From positions 1 through 13,380 of the forward strand of contig CAYFJO010000297.1 of assembly GCA_964343305.1 (NCBI GenBank): a stretch of 13,380 bases of DNA, written 5' to 3'. Shown piece after piece: positions 1 to 7,932 of the stretch. How positions within the stretch are numbered: position 1 is the stretch's first letter; the number at the start of each line of letters is the position of its first letter. Below the pieces are notes generated by a model, which did no database searches, was not told the origin of the DNA, and worked only from the letters and a program-made list of their open reading frames with translations. The position numbers and the translations under genes are program-made. Origin of the DNA: CAYFJO01 sp964343305. GTDB taxonomy: Bacteria > Planctomycetota > Planctomycetia > Pirellulales > Pirellulaceae.

Positions 1-1457
1 TCGTAAAGGTACAGCGAACCTCGCGAGATCTTGAGAATCTTCGGATACTTCTTCAGATGAGCATTCTGCTCGTCCGTTCGCTTCGCCGCAGGCGCCTGAA
101 ACGCCTCGCGCAGCTTGTCTCGCAGCTCGGCCGGCACATGCTGGACGAGTTGATCTTCGAGCGTTTCGGCGATCAGTTCGTCAGACCGTTGCTGGTACTG
201 GGCGTCGACTTTTTTCGCTTCGTCTTCGACTTCCGCAGCGGCTTTGCGGTCGTCGTCGGTGTACAGCGACACGAGGCGCGTCTTTGGGTTTCGCCAGTTC
301 TTCCAGTCGTATGCCGGCTCGAAGATCGCTCGCACCTGGTAGTACTCGGTCTGTGGAATCGGGTCATACCGGTGGTTGTGGCACTGAGCACAGTTGAGCG
401 TCAGCCCCAGCAATGAACTGCCGACCACCTGAATCGCGTCGGCCATAACCTGGTTGCGGGCGATTGGCTGTTCCACGCCGCTCGACCCGGTTCCGTCCGG
501 CACCATTCGCAGAAACCCAGTCGCGATTAGTTTGGCTGTCTCGTCAGGCGTCAGGTTCTTTTTCGGAAAGCCGACCATCTCGTCACCCGCAATCTGTTCG
601 CGGATGAACCTGTCGAACGGCAGATCTTCGTTGAACGCGCGGATCACATAGTCGCGATAGTGGTAAGCATTCGCCCGCACGGGATCGTCGATTGTGTAGC
701 CTTCCGAATCGGCGTAGCCGACCACGTCCAGCCAGTGCCGTCCCCACCGTTCGCCGTATTCGGGAGAATCCAGCAATCGATCGGTCAGATTTTCCAGCGC
801 TTTCGGATCCTTGTCGTCGACGAATCGTTTGACGTCTTGGGGCGAAGGCGGCAGGCCAGTCAGATCAAACGTGGCTCGACGGATAAACGTCCGGCGATCG
901 GCGTCCGGCGAGAAGCTGAGCTTTTCCTGTTCGAGTCGCCGCAGCAGAAACGCGTCTACCGGAGTACGCACGCGGTCTTGATGTTTGACCTCGGGCACTG
1001 CGGGGTTGCGAATCGGCACGAACGACCAGAAGTTGCGATCTTCCTCAGGGACGTACACGCCGTCGGGAATCGATACGGGTTCGACGCGAAGTGTCTTCCC
1101 GCCGGATTCGATCCACTTGCGAATCGTCGCAAGTTCATCGGGCGTGAGCTTCGTGTCGCCCGGCGGCATATCTTCAGCCGACGTGAGTTCGAACAGCGGG
1201 CTTTCGTCCGGCTTGCCTTCAACCAGCGACGGGCCGCTCTCGCCGCCCTTAAGAATGAACCTCCGCAAACGCAGGTCGAGGTCGCCTTCGATCTCTTCTC
1301 CTTCGCCGTGACATTGCAGACAATGGGCCTTGAGAATTGGGCGCACGTGTTTCTCGAACGAGACTTCAACGGAAGCCGCATCGTCACCCGACTCCGCAAA
1401 AGCTGTATGGGAACAGCCAAACAAGACGGCCACAATAAGTGCGTGTTTGGATCGCAT
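1..1457 (-). CDS. Planctomycete cytochrome / DUF1549 (PSD1-type) protein, 3' end cut by the window
   Basis: Open from an ATG at 1457 to the left edge, giving 485 residues with the C-terminus missing. Residues 1-22 form a signal peptide with a likely cut after Ala-Phe-Ala (19-21). A cytochrome-like domain follows, with heme motif CLQCH (46-50) and a Met-Pro-Pro further on (97-99) that could supply the axial ligand. The DUF1549 domain runs from about residue 163 to 385 and includes the typical FLLRRLEQEKL and RRATFDLTGLPPS stretches, RWGRHWLDV, and a second CXXCH, CAQCH (356-360), followed by NHRYDPIP. A charged, probably coiled stretch begins near 403. The DUF1553 domain expected in this family would lie beyond the window. 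The start is supported by AGGA at 1465-1468, seven bases upstream. Family knowledge: exported multidomain proteins nearly confined to Planctomycetes and relatives, usually followed by a DUF1501 gene. Electron transfer is inferred from the heme motifs; the true reaction is unknown. Confidence 0.93.
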   Translation of the reverse strand, partial: MRSKHALIVAVLFGCSHTAFAESGDDAASVEVSFEKHVRPILKAHCLQCHGEGEEIEGDLDLRLRRFILKGGESGPSLVEGKPDESPLFELTSAEDMPPGDTKLTPDELATIRKWIESGGKTLRVEPVSIPDGVYVPEEDRNFWSFVPIRNPAVPEVKHQDRVRTPVDAFLLRRLEQEKLSFSPDADRRTFIRRATFDLTGLPPSPQDVKRFVDDKDPKALENLTDRLLDSPEYGERWGRHWLDVVGYADSEGYTIDDPVRANAYHYRDYVIRAFNEDLPFDRFIREQIAGDEMVGFPKKNLTPDETAKLIATGFLRMVPDGTGSSGVEQPIARNQVMADAIQVVGSSLLGLTLNCAQCHNHRYDPIPQTEYYQVRAIFEPAYDWKNWRNPKTRLVSLYTDDDRKAAAEVEDEAKKVDAQYQQRSDELIAETLEDQLVQHVPAELRDKLREAFQAPAAKRTDEQNAHLKKYPKILKISRGSLYLY

Positions 1458-1690
1458 GACGGGATCCTATCGGCATGATTTGTGGCGGAACGGGCGTCCA
1501 CCGGAGGGAATTTACAGCGAATATTATACCATGGCAGAGGCTTTGAACCTAGTCGTGAAGCCTGTGTTGGGCCTGGTAGTACTACAACACAAGTTGTTGG
1601 GATCGAACGGGTTACTCGATTTTGCTCATGAAGATGATTTGAATGCTGCGAATCCACAGGTGATAAACGGAATTCACGCGAAGTGCGGCG
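1458..1690. other. Intergenic region with a small inverted repeat
   Basis: These 233 bases between the YdeI-family stop and the cytochrome/DUF1549 start contain no supportable gene. Besides the extended -10 promoter they hold a 10-base perfect palindrome, GTAGTACTAC at 1576-1585. It overlaps a seven-base-pair stem formed by TGTGTTG (1563-1569) and CAACACA (1585-1591). No T-run follows on either strand, so I do not call it a terminator. It lies roughly 50 bases upstream of the promoter and could be an operator, but that is a guess. Confidence 0.3.
1523..1531 (-). promoter_or_regulatory. Extended -10 promoter for the cytochrome/DUF1549 gene
   Basis: On the minus strand the sequence reads TGG then TATAAT: a perfect -10 hexamer (1523-1528) with a TGn extension (1529-1531). 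No good -35 hexamer lies 16-18 bases upstream, as is normal for extended -10 promoters. A start near 1516 would give a leader of about 60 nt before the ATG at 1457. This suggests the gene is transcribed separately from the YdeI gene upstream. Confidence 0.45.
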
Positions 1691-2269
1691 TTACATGGTG
1701 GACGGCAGGCGGCGGCCGCTCTTGGAGTCTTCGATGAGTGTGTGCAGTCGCTTCTCGCGCGTTTCGGGTTTCTTCGCGCTCATGATCCAAAAGATGGCCG
1801 TGCGGCGGTAACCGGGCGGCTGCGATTGAAAGAACTCCCACGCCTTTTTGTTCTTCTTAAACGCCTTTTCGTAGTCCGCATCAAGCTTCGGAGCCTTGAG
1901 TTCTTTTGCCTGTTGCTCTGACTTTTCGACATCCCGCGCCTCAAATGCGGCGAGGCCAGCGGGCTGCATCAGACCTAGTTTTTTCAGCTCGGCAACGCGC
2001 GCGATGTTCACTTCGCTCCAGTCGCTGCGAGGCTTGCGCGGGGTGAAGCGAATCATGTAGCGATCGTCGTCGATGCGCCGGCGGATGCCATCGATCCAGC
2101 CGAAACACAACGCTTCGTCAACGGTTTCTGCCCAGGAGTAGTTATATTTGTCGGTGTGCTTTTTGTAGTAACCGACAAACAACTCCGATGTGGTTTCATG
2201 ATTCTTCTCAAGCCACGCGCGAAACGCGGCGGCGTTTTTGAAGAATCGCGGTTTTGGTGTCTTAGCCAC
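1691..2269 (-). CDS. YdeI/OmpD-associated family protein
   Basis: A 192-residue soluble protein without signal peptide, close to the usual length of the family. Recognisable family stretches, in order, are EALCFGWIDG (52-61), RFTPRKPRSDWSEVN (74-88), a Lys-rich middle (118-142), and PPGYRR followed by W-I-M-SAKKPETREKR (151-173), with the RLHTLIEDSKSGRRLP tail. Family members (DUF1905/OmdA-like and YdeI) are widespread cytoplasmic proteins. Some are named bacteriocin-protection proteins, but the biochemical role is not settled. The start is GTG at 2267-2269, because no in-frame ATG precedes it; a GGGG lies 11 bases upstream and is a weak ribosome site. It follows the PQQ gene by 79 bases on the same strand with no terminator visible between them, so read-through is possible. 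Nothing links its function to the neighbours. Confidence 0.88.
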   Translation of the reverse strand: MAKTPKPRFFKNAAAFRAWLEKNHETTSELFVGYYKKHTDKYNYSWAETVDEALCFGWIDGIRRRIDDDRYMIRFTPRKPRSDWSEVNIARVAELKKLGLMQPAGLAAFEARDVEKSEQQAKELKAPKLDADYEKAFKKNKKAWEFFQSQPPGYRRTAIFWIMSAKKPETREKRLHTLIEDSKSGRRLPSTM

Positions 2270-2348
2270 TGTTCATCGTGCCCCGGAATTGCCGACTTTC
2301 GCTACCGCCAAAATCAAGGGCATCGGCCGACGTTTGCGACGCCAACAC

Positions 2349-5300
2349 TTATTTTTCGCCGAGGCACAGCAATTCGCCGCTTTGTGTTGTTAAGTAAAGG
2401 CGTTCCTCGGCGATCGCGAGTCCGTCCCAAGCGGGTGTCGGAACTTCGATTTCACTAAAGACTTCGCCGTTGTTCGTGGAGATTGCCTTGAGTCGGCCGT
2501 CTTGATGAACGACAAAGAGATTGCCATCACCAGACAGCGCCATCGCGTGGATCCGATTGAAAAGCTGCGTGCCTCGTTTGGGCTGCAATGGTTCGACGTT
2601 CGGATCGGCAAACGGATCGTTGGACCACTTGGCTCCTTTGGCGATTCGGTAAGTTCGATACGGTTTGCCATCTTCGCGCGACATCTGCGACGCCTTCCAG
2701 CCGGTGATCCACTTGCTGTCAAACTCCTCGCCCTTGTCGAGGTCAAAGTCGCGGCGAAAGACAACCGTCGTGCCGTTTAACGAACTGTAGACGTTGTCAT
2801 TGCGAAACACGACGAGCGGTCGTCGCGGCGCTTCGCCCGCGAATCGATGTTGGTGACGTGCGCCATAGGTCCACGAGCCGCGGGGGATCCACGTTTCGCC
2901 CTCGCCGGTATTGAGCTTGGCGAATGCATTCCATTTGTCGACGGCGACGTCTTTGCCGTCGAGCGACATGACCCAGCGCGACATCGCCAGCCCGTCGCCT
3001 TCGGCATGAAGGATGTCGAACGGGTCGAACTCCAGTCCTGAGTTTTCATAAAAACCTTTTTGGGGCACGGTGTCGATTCGACGCACCCAATGGCGGTCGC
3101 CGGTCATCGGATTGACCGCGAACACGAGGATACCGCCATCGGCCAGCGGCTGACGCCCCGCGGCGAAGTATGCGATGTCGTCCATCACGAGCACTGCGCC
3201 TGGAACTGGCCAAGGCGATTCAACTTGGCCGTACGCGACGATCCGATCTTCGTTCGGCGCGGCGCGAAGCCGCCAGACAACTTCGCCCGTGTCGGCGCGA
3301 AGCGCGTAGACCCAACCGGCGGCCGAGCCAAACAAGCAGAGGCCGCGATGGATTGCGGGCGGCGTGTCGAGGCGGCCGTTGGCGATGAATCTCCAACGAA
3401 CCTTGCCCGTCGACGTGTTGATTGCGATCAATTCGTGTGCGTCAGGACGTGTGACATAGGCCACGCCGTTGGCAATCGTCGGCGCGCTGAGTGGGCCTTT
3501 GATGACGGGATTGTCAATCCAGTCGTGCACAATCGGACCAGTTGGATCCGGGGCTGCACCGGTCAATTGGATGCTCCACAGCTTTTTTAAATGCTTGGGT
3601 CCGGACGACCTGGTGCTGCCGCTGCGCCAACGGTCATGGCGATAGAAAGGCCAGTCGTGTGCTTGAGGATTCGCTGCGTTGGGATCTGCTTGAGCCGGTC
3701 CTTTTTCCAGCAGGAATTCGATCTCGTCCAGAGGCCGCGTTGCTGGAGATTCATCGGCCTTCGCCGGCGCCATCGCAACGAAGCCGCGCAACATCGGCCA
3801 GCACGTGCAATGTTTGGGCGTGGTGTAGACGAGGCCGTTTGCCGGCACCCAGCCGTTTTCCTGCGAGCAATTCGCCTTGGTAATCCGGTTCGCGACCACA
3901 TCGCCCGTCTTCAGGTTCGTCAAATCCAACTCGCCAGCGAACATGAAGTTTGGCGTGGCAACTGGCGGAAAGCAATGCGTCATGCCGGCAGGGTACGAAA
4001 GGCGAGTTTTGCCCGTCAGCGGGTCGAGCGCCGAAACTTGAACCGGCTGCCGCGTCCGCTTCTCGGTGTCACTGGTGTTGATCTTGCCGCCATGCAAAAT
4101 CCATAGATCGTCTTCCAAAAACATCGCCCTCGCTTGGCGTCGGTGGTTCATGCCCGGCGGGAAGTTCTTCGACCAGCCGTGTTTTCCGGTTTCGACCGCG
4201 ACGACGTGGATGCCATTGTCCGCATCGTCGTCGTTCATCGTCGACACTTCGAACACCAACTGGCCTCTCGCGAGCACGGTGCGAGTCGTGCGGGCCAGCC
4301 ACGAATAGTCGTCCCGCTGCCACTTCACCGACCCGGTCGCTGCGTCGAGTACTACGGCCTCGACTTTCTCTCCGCGGCGAAGCTGACCATGAATCAAAGC
4401 CACCGCTTTCCCATCGGCGACAACATTTCGAGGATCGGAAAACGTGACGCCCCAGATCTTTTTGCCGGTCTCGGTGCTAAACGCGCTGATTGAGTTTTCG
4501 TCCGCGGCAACGATGCGATGGCCGTCGTGGATGACAATCGAAGGGTTTACCATGTCCTCGAACTTGACGACAACTTTGCCGGTCGCGGCATCCAATGCCA
4601 CCGGCTGATTCTGCAAGACCGCAAACAAGAACTGCTCCGTTGCAACCGGCCGCGCACCGTCGCGCGACAACCTTGGCAGATTGAACTGCGTTGGATTGTT
4701 TTCGTCCTTTCGCAAGTCGCGATGCCAGAGCCGCAAACCGTTGAAGCTATCTCGCGCGAGGATTCCGCCATAGAAATTGCGCCCGCCCGCCGTGACCATT
4801 CCTTCGACTTCGGAAGTTGCCGCCGCGACCCAGCGCACTCGCTGCGGCGGGCCAACCAACGTGTCACTCGAAACTGCGTTCCCATCAGCCGCGTGTCGAG
4901 GGTGCGACCAGTCGTCCATCGCCTTGGGCCAAGGCTTCCTCAAAATCAGGGTCGAATCGGCGTCGGAAATTTTTTGCAGGCCGGTTGTCTCCACCATCGA
5001 CTTCGATATGAGTTCCGGGTTGGCAACTGCAAGCGTTCCCCCGGGAGTGAGAACACGCAAAAGCTCTTCGAGCGGCAACACAAAGTCGCGAACGACGATC
5101 AGGTTGACCATGTTTTCGGCGTAAGGCAAACGCGTCGCACCACGCAACTCCTCGACCCACGCCAGGCCGTAATGTCCTTCTTCGCGCAAACGTGATTGAG
5201 CGGACGCGACGGTTTCGGCATCGGTATCCAAAACATGAATCAAATATCGACCGGTCTTACTGAACTGCGCGGCCACATCCGTGTCGCTGGCACCAAGCTG

Positions 5301-5432
5301 AACGACAAGGCCACCGTGAAGCCCAGCAATCTTTGCCGGTTTGAACTGCTGTCCGTCGCCACGACTAGGTAAGAGAACAATGATTGCCGAAAACAAAAAG
5401 GCGAGGTTGCGGAAGAAACTGACACATTTCAT
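2349..5432 (-). CDS. Exported protein: methyltransferase-like domain fused to PQQ-type beta-propeller
   Basis: 1027 residues from the ATG at 5432. That start is preferred over one 75 bases upstream because it begins directly with a signal peptide (Lys-2, hydrophobic 9-21, polar from 22) and has GGAG at 5444-5447. Residues 36-165 look like a class I methyltransferase: a motif I remnant VVQLGASD (43-50), VLDTD (67-71), the LPYAENMVNLIVV strand (102-114), and LLRVLTPGGTLAVAN (124-138). From about 174 onward is a long PQQ-like propeller. It begins with DWSHPRH and contains at least nine D/N-x-x-TG-x-x-W-type blades, for example ALDAATGKVVVKF (279-291), VLDAATGSVKWQR (361-373), and near the C-terminus AINTSTGKVRWRF and ALRADTGEVVWRL. 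A Cys-Thr-Cys (542-544) sits mid-protein. Such proteins are typical of planctomycetes. Whether PQQ or S-adenosylmethionine binds is unknown; the glycine motif is degenerate, so the first domain may be structural. Automatic annotation as BamB-like would be misleading. Confidence 0.9.
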   Translation of the reverse strand: MKCVSFFRNLAFLFSAIIVLLPSRGDGQQFKPAKIAGLHGGLVVQLGASDTDVAAQFSKTGRYLIHVLDTDAETVASAQSRLREEGHYGLAWVEELRGATRLPYAENMVNLIVVRDFVLPLEELLRVLTPGGTLAVANPELISKSMVETTGLQKISDADSTLILRKPWPKAMDDWSHPRHAADGNAVSSDTLVGPPQRVRWVAAATSEVEGMVTAGGRNFYGGILARDSFNGLRLWHRDLRKDENNPTQFNLPRLSRDGARPVATEQFLFAVLQNQPVALDAATGKVVVKFEDMVNPSIVIHDGHRIVAADENSISAFSTETGKKIWGVTFSDPRNVVADGKAVALIHGQLRRGEKVEAVVLDAATGSVKWQRDDYSWLARTTRTVLARGQLVFEVSTMNDDDADNGIHVVAVETGKHGWSKNFPPGMNHRRQARAMFLEDDLWILHGGKINTSDTEKRTRQPVQVSALDPLTGKTRLSYPAGMTHCFPPVATPNFMFAGELDLTNLKTGDVVANRITKANCSQENGWVPANGLVYTTPKHCTCWPMLRGFVAMAPAKADESPATRPLDEIEFLLEKGPAQADPNAANPQAHDWPFYRHDRWRSGSTRSSGPKHLKKLWSIQLTGAAPDPTGPIVHDWIDNPVIKGPLSAPTIANGVAYVTRPDAHELIAINTSTGKVRWRFIANGRLDTPPAIHRGLCLFGSAAGWVYALRADTGEVVWRLRAAPNEDRIVAYGQVESPWPVPGAVLVMDDIAYFAAGRQPLADGGILVFAVNPMTGDRHWVRRIDTVPQKGFYENSGLEFDPFDILHAEGDGLAMSRWVMSLDGKDVAVDKWNAFAKLNTGEGETWIPRGSWTYGARHQHRFAGEAPRRPLVVFRNDNVYSSLNGTTVVFRRDFDLDKGEEFDSKWITGWKASQMSREDGKPYRTYRIAKGAKWSNDPFADPNVEPLQPKRGTQLFNRIHAMALSGDGNLFVVHQDGRLKAISTNNGEVFSEIEVPTPAWDGLAIAEERLYLTTQSGELLCLGEK

Positions 5433-5443
5433 TGTTGAATAAG

Positions 5444-5447
5444 CTCC
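5444..5447 (-). promoter_or_regulatory. Ribosome binding site deciding the PQQ-protein start
   Basis: GGAG on the minus strand, 11 bases before the ATG at 5432. It favours the internal start over the ATG at 5507, which would add 25 residues without signal-peptide character. Spacing is slightly long. Confidence 0.5.
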
Positions 5448-5523
5448 GTGGATCAAATTGGCGCTATCAGCAGTTACAAATGAGATAAGTGAATTCTCGC
5501 AGATCACAATTTCATCTGCAAAT

Positions 5524-6546
5524 CTAGTTCTGTGGCAAATGATAACCTTTCGTATTCAGTCGAATTCTGTAGAGGCTGCTGCCGGCGGTGATGTACAACT
5601 GGTTGCTGTCCCTGCCACGGCCGAATCCGACATTCGTTGGCACTTCGGTCTTGATGTAGCCCAGTTCTTCGCCTTCGGGAGAATAGATTCCAATCCCTGG
5701 TCGGTTTTCGGCCCGAACTGCGACGTACAGGTTTCCCTTGGCGTCGCAGACCAAACCGTCGGGACCGTCTTCCGGCGAATAATCGACGAGGGTCTTGCGG
5801 AAGGTCGCGGTGCCTTCGGGACTCAAATCATAGGCGTGGAGGGCCATCGTGCCTTTGCGCAGCGGGGTGTTCTCGGGCAGCCGCTCAAAGCCCGTCGCGC
5901 CGTTGTCGTTGCTGACCACGTACAACGTTTTCTGGTCCGGCGAGATGCAAACGCCATTTGGTTTTCCGGCGTCGGTAATGATCCGTTCGATCGAGCCAGG
6001 TTTGTCGATCCGATAAACCGCCATGACTGGCTGGCCGATCGGTTCGTGACCGAGGTATCGCGGATCGCTAAAGTACATGCGTCCTTTGAGATCGATCGTC
6101 ACATCGTTCGGCGAGTTGAACGGACGCCCTTCGAACTGGCCGGCAATGATGTAGCTCATGCCGGTCTTCATGTCCGTGCGGATCACTCGCTGCCCGCCGT
6201 AATCGGCACCTTCGCAGATGATCATGTTTCCGCTGGCATCGAACTTGATGCCGTTGGACATGCCGCTGGGCGAACGGAAGATCGTCGTCTTGCCAGTCTC
6301 CGGATTGTATTTCCAAATGTGACCGGCATGGATGGCGCCATCTTCCGTCACCGATTTGTGCGAAAACGTAATGTCACTGAAGTAAACCATCCCATCCGGA
6401 GCGACCGCCACGCCTTCGGTCAACAGGATGCCTTCGAACAGTTCTTCCAGTTCGGCACCCGGCGGCACAATCGGTTCGGTCGCAGACACGTCGGCGAACA
6501 AGCAGAACGCAAAAACAATGGTACTTAGCAGCAGTGAGCGAATCAT
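5524..6546 (-). CDS. Exported SMP-30/gluconolactonase-like beta-propeller
   Basis: 340 residues. Residues 1-22 are a signal peptide (cut likely after Val-Ser-Ala), so the protein acts outside the cytoplasm. The rest is a six-bladed SMP-30/LRE-type propeller. The usual divalent-metal ligands can be placed: Glu44 in LLTEGVAV, Asn147 in SPNDV, Asn197 in KPNGV and Asp263 in GPDGL. Blade motifs such as APDGMVYFSD (49-58), DLKGRMYFSDPRY (152-164), SPDQKTLYVV and DAKGNLYVA are clear. Family members are lactonases or related hydrolases of sugar lactones; substrate cannot be read here. The ATG at 6546 is chosen over one 42 bases upstream because of a near-perfect ribosome site (6556-6562). The upstream start would also overlap the ligase gene. 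It lies 31 bases after the ligase stop and 91 bases before the PQQ gene, same strand, so co-transcription is likely. Confidence 0.92.
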   Translation of the reverse strand: MIRSLLLSTIVFAFCLFADVSATEPIVPPGAELEELFEGILLTEGVAVAPDGMVYFSDITFSHKSVTEDGAIHAGHIWKYNPETGKTTIFRSPSGMSNGIKFDASGNMIICEGADYGGQRVIRTDMKTGMSYIIAGQFEGRPFNSPNDVTIDLKGRMYFSDPRYLGHEPIGQPVMAVYRIDKPGSIERIITDAGKPNGVCISPDQKTLYVVSNDNGATGFERLPENTPLRKGTMALHAYDLSPEGTATFRKTLVDYSPEDGPDGLVCDAKGNLYVAVRAENRPGIGIYSPEGEELGYIKTEVPTNVGFGRGRDSNQLYITAGSSLYRIRLNTKGYHLPQN

Positions 6547-6555
6547 GTTGTAGAA

Positions 6556-6562
6556 CTCCTCC
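6556..6562 (-). promoter_or_regulatory. Strong ribosome binding site of the SMP-30 gene
   Basis: GGAGGAG on the minus strand, nine bases before the ATG at 6546. It is the best ribosome site in the window and fixes the start at the residue that opens the signal peptide. Confidence 0.8.
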
Positions 6563-6577
6563 AAGTCAATCAGCAAG

Positions 6578-7861
6578 TTAGCGTTCATCTACAAACCGCT
6601 TGCCCTTGCCTTCAAACCGGGGTAGCGAACCCAGCGGCACCGTTTCAACGTCGACCTTCAAGCCCAACCGCAATTGAAACTCTTTCGTCACTCGTTCTGG
6701 ATCTTCCAAACGGTCTTCTATCTCGACTCGCAATGCGTCCATTTCGCCCGATTTGGATGCGGTTATTCGATATTCAACCACTTCGGGAAAGCTACGCAGA
6801 ATCTGTTCGACCCCGCTGGGGAACACATTGACGCCGCGAATGATCATCATGTCGTCCGCGCGGCCGAGCACGCCGCCTTCGAGCAAAACAAAACGGCACG
6901 CCCCTTCCGCGTTCCAAGTCGGCCGGACCAAGTCGCCGGTTCGATAGCGAATCACGGGGCACCCAACGCGTCCCAGCGTGGTCAGCACCAATTCGGACAA
7001 CTCACCTTCGCTGGCCGATTCGCCAGATTCAACCGACAGGAATTCGGCGATGAATTCGCTTTCATTGACGGCCAGTCCTTGGCCATTGGCATCGCCATAA
7101 CCCCACGGCCCGATTTCCGTTGCGCCGCTGTGGTCGATGACTTTGGCATTCCAAACCGTTTCGAGACGCTCGCGAATTGCCGGAACCGATCCGCCCGGCT
7201 CGCCAGCTACGACGATCCGTCGCACATCAGTCGAGGCGACGTCGATTTGATTTTCGGCGGCGACTTCGGCCATGTGCAGCGCATAGGTCGGCGTACAAAA
7301 CAACGCCGTCGTACGGGTCGAGCGGATTAGTTCAAGGCGTGACAACGTGCCGAGTCCGCCACCTGGAATCACGAGCGATCCGCGCGCGGTGACCGCATCG
7401 TTCGCAGTCCAAAACCCAATGAATGGTCCAAACGAAAAAGCCATGAATACTCGATCGCGTTCGTCCAGTTCGGCCGCGTCGAGTACGAATTGCCAGGCGT
7501 CAATCCACCACTGCCAATCTTCTTCCGTATCCAGCACCACCATTGGCCGGCCACGCGTGCCCGACGTGCGATGGAAGCGCACATAGTTCTCGACCGCAAA
7601 AGTTCGATTCGCCGCGATGTCGCCATCTTCAGGAGTTGACACCAGTTCGTCTTTGAAGGTAAACGGAATCAGGCTGAGAGACTCGAGTGATTCCAACGGC
7701 AAGGTTACGTCCGCCAACTTTTCCGCATAGAAATGGTTCTGGGGCAGGACCCTCTGCAACAACGAATTGAGTCGACTCAACTGATGTTGAGCCAACGCGT
7801 CTGCATCGAGGCTTTCAAGTCGGCGCCGTTTTTCGTAGCTCGTTCGCAACATAATCTGCAT
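6578..7861 (-). CDS. PaaK-like adenylate-forming CoA ligase
   Basis: 427 residues, the normal length of phenylacetate-CoA ligase relatives. Motifs in order: the phosphate loop FHRTSGTRGRPM (96-107), IDHSGATEIGPWGYG (242-256), VIRYRTGDL (303-311), the hinge region GRADDMMIIRGVNVFPSGVE (333-352), and the C-terminal LPRFEGKGKRF (413-423) that carries the adenylation lysine. These residues predict activation of a carboxylic acid with ATP to an acyl-adenylate and then a thioester, in the cytoplasm. PaaK itself acts on phenylacetate, but no phenylacetate degradation genes are present, so the substrate is unknown. The ATG at 7861 is used; another in-frame ATG at 7852 is equally possible and neither has a clear ribosome site. 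The gene is divergent from the MFS transporter and upstream of the SMP-30 gene, which starts 31 bases after its stop. Confidence 0.9.
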   Translation of the reverse strand: MQIMLRTSYEKRRRLESLDADALAQHQLSRLNSLLQRVLPQNHFYAEKLADVTLPLESLESLSLIPFTFKDELVSTPEDGDIAANRTFAVENYVRFHRTSGTRGRPMVVLDTEEDWQWWIDAWQFVLDAAELDERDRVFMAFSFGPFIGFWTANDAVTARGSLVIPGGGLGTLSRLELIRSTRTTALFCTPTYALHMAEVAAENQIDVASTDVRRIVVAGEPGGSVPAIRERLETVWNAKVIDHSGATEIGPWGYGDANGQGLAVNESEFIAEFLSVESGESASEGELSELVLTTLGRVGCPVIRYRTGDLVRPTWNAEGACRFVLLEGGVLGRADDMMIIRGVNVFPSGVEQILRSFPEVVEYRITASKSGEMDALRVEIEDRLEDPERVTKEFQLRLGLKVDVETVPLGSLPRFEGKGKRFVDER

Positions 7862-7932
7862 GATACGTTGCCAACGATGCGGTTGAAAGTACGCACTGTA
7901 CGCGACCTAGCGACCCCACTAAGATGTGACGC
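7862..7932. promoter_or_regulatory. Divergent promoter region between ligase and MFS genes
   Basis: These 71 bases must hold the start signals for both genes. On the plus strand TAAGAT (7920-7925) resembles a -10 box. It would place the transcript start at or next to the ATG at 7933, giving a leaderless mRNA, which fits the absence of a ribosome site. Two direct copies of GTACGC (7889-7894 and 7898-7903, nine bases apart) lie centrally and could be an operator. No convincing minus-strand promoter was found. Confidence 0.3.

Noticed and set aside
660..1478. 272-codon plus-strand open frame
   Set aside because: It is antisense to the cytochrome/DUF1549 gene, whose motifs are unambiguous. Long antisense frames are expected at this base composition.
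4518..5195. 225-codon plus-strand open frame
   Set aside because: It is antisense to the N-terminal part of the PQQ-type gene, with no recognisable domain.
5499..5519. Hairpin GCAGAT...ATCTGC between SMP-30 and PQQ genes as a terminator
   Set aside because: Only six pairs, AT-rich, and no T-run on the minus strand.
5458..6528. 356-codon plus-strand open frame
   Set aside because: It lies exactly opposite the SMP-30 gene, which has a signal peptide, strong ribosome site and metal ligands. The antisense translation shows no family features and no ribosome site.
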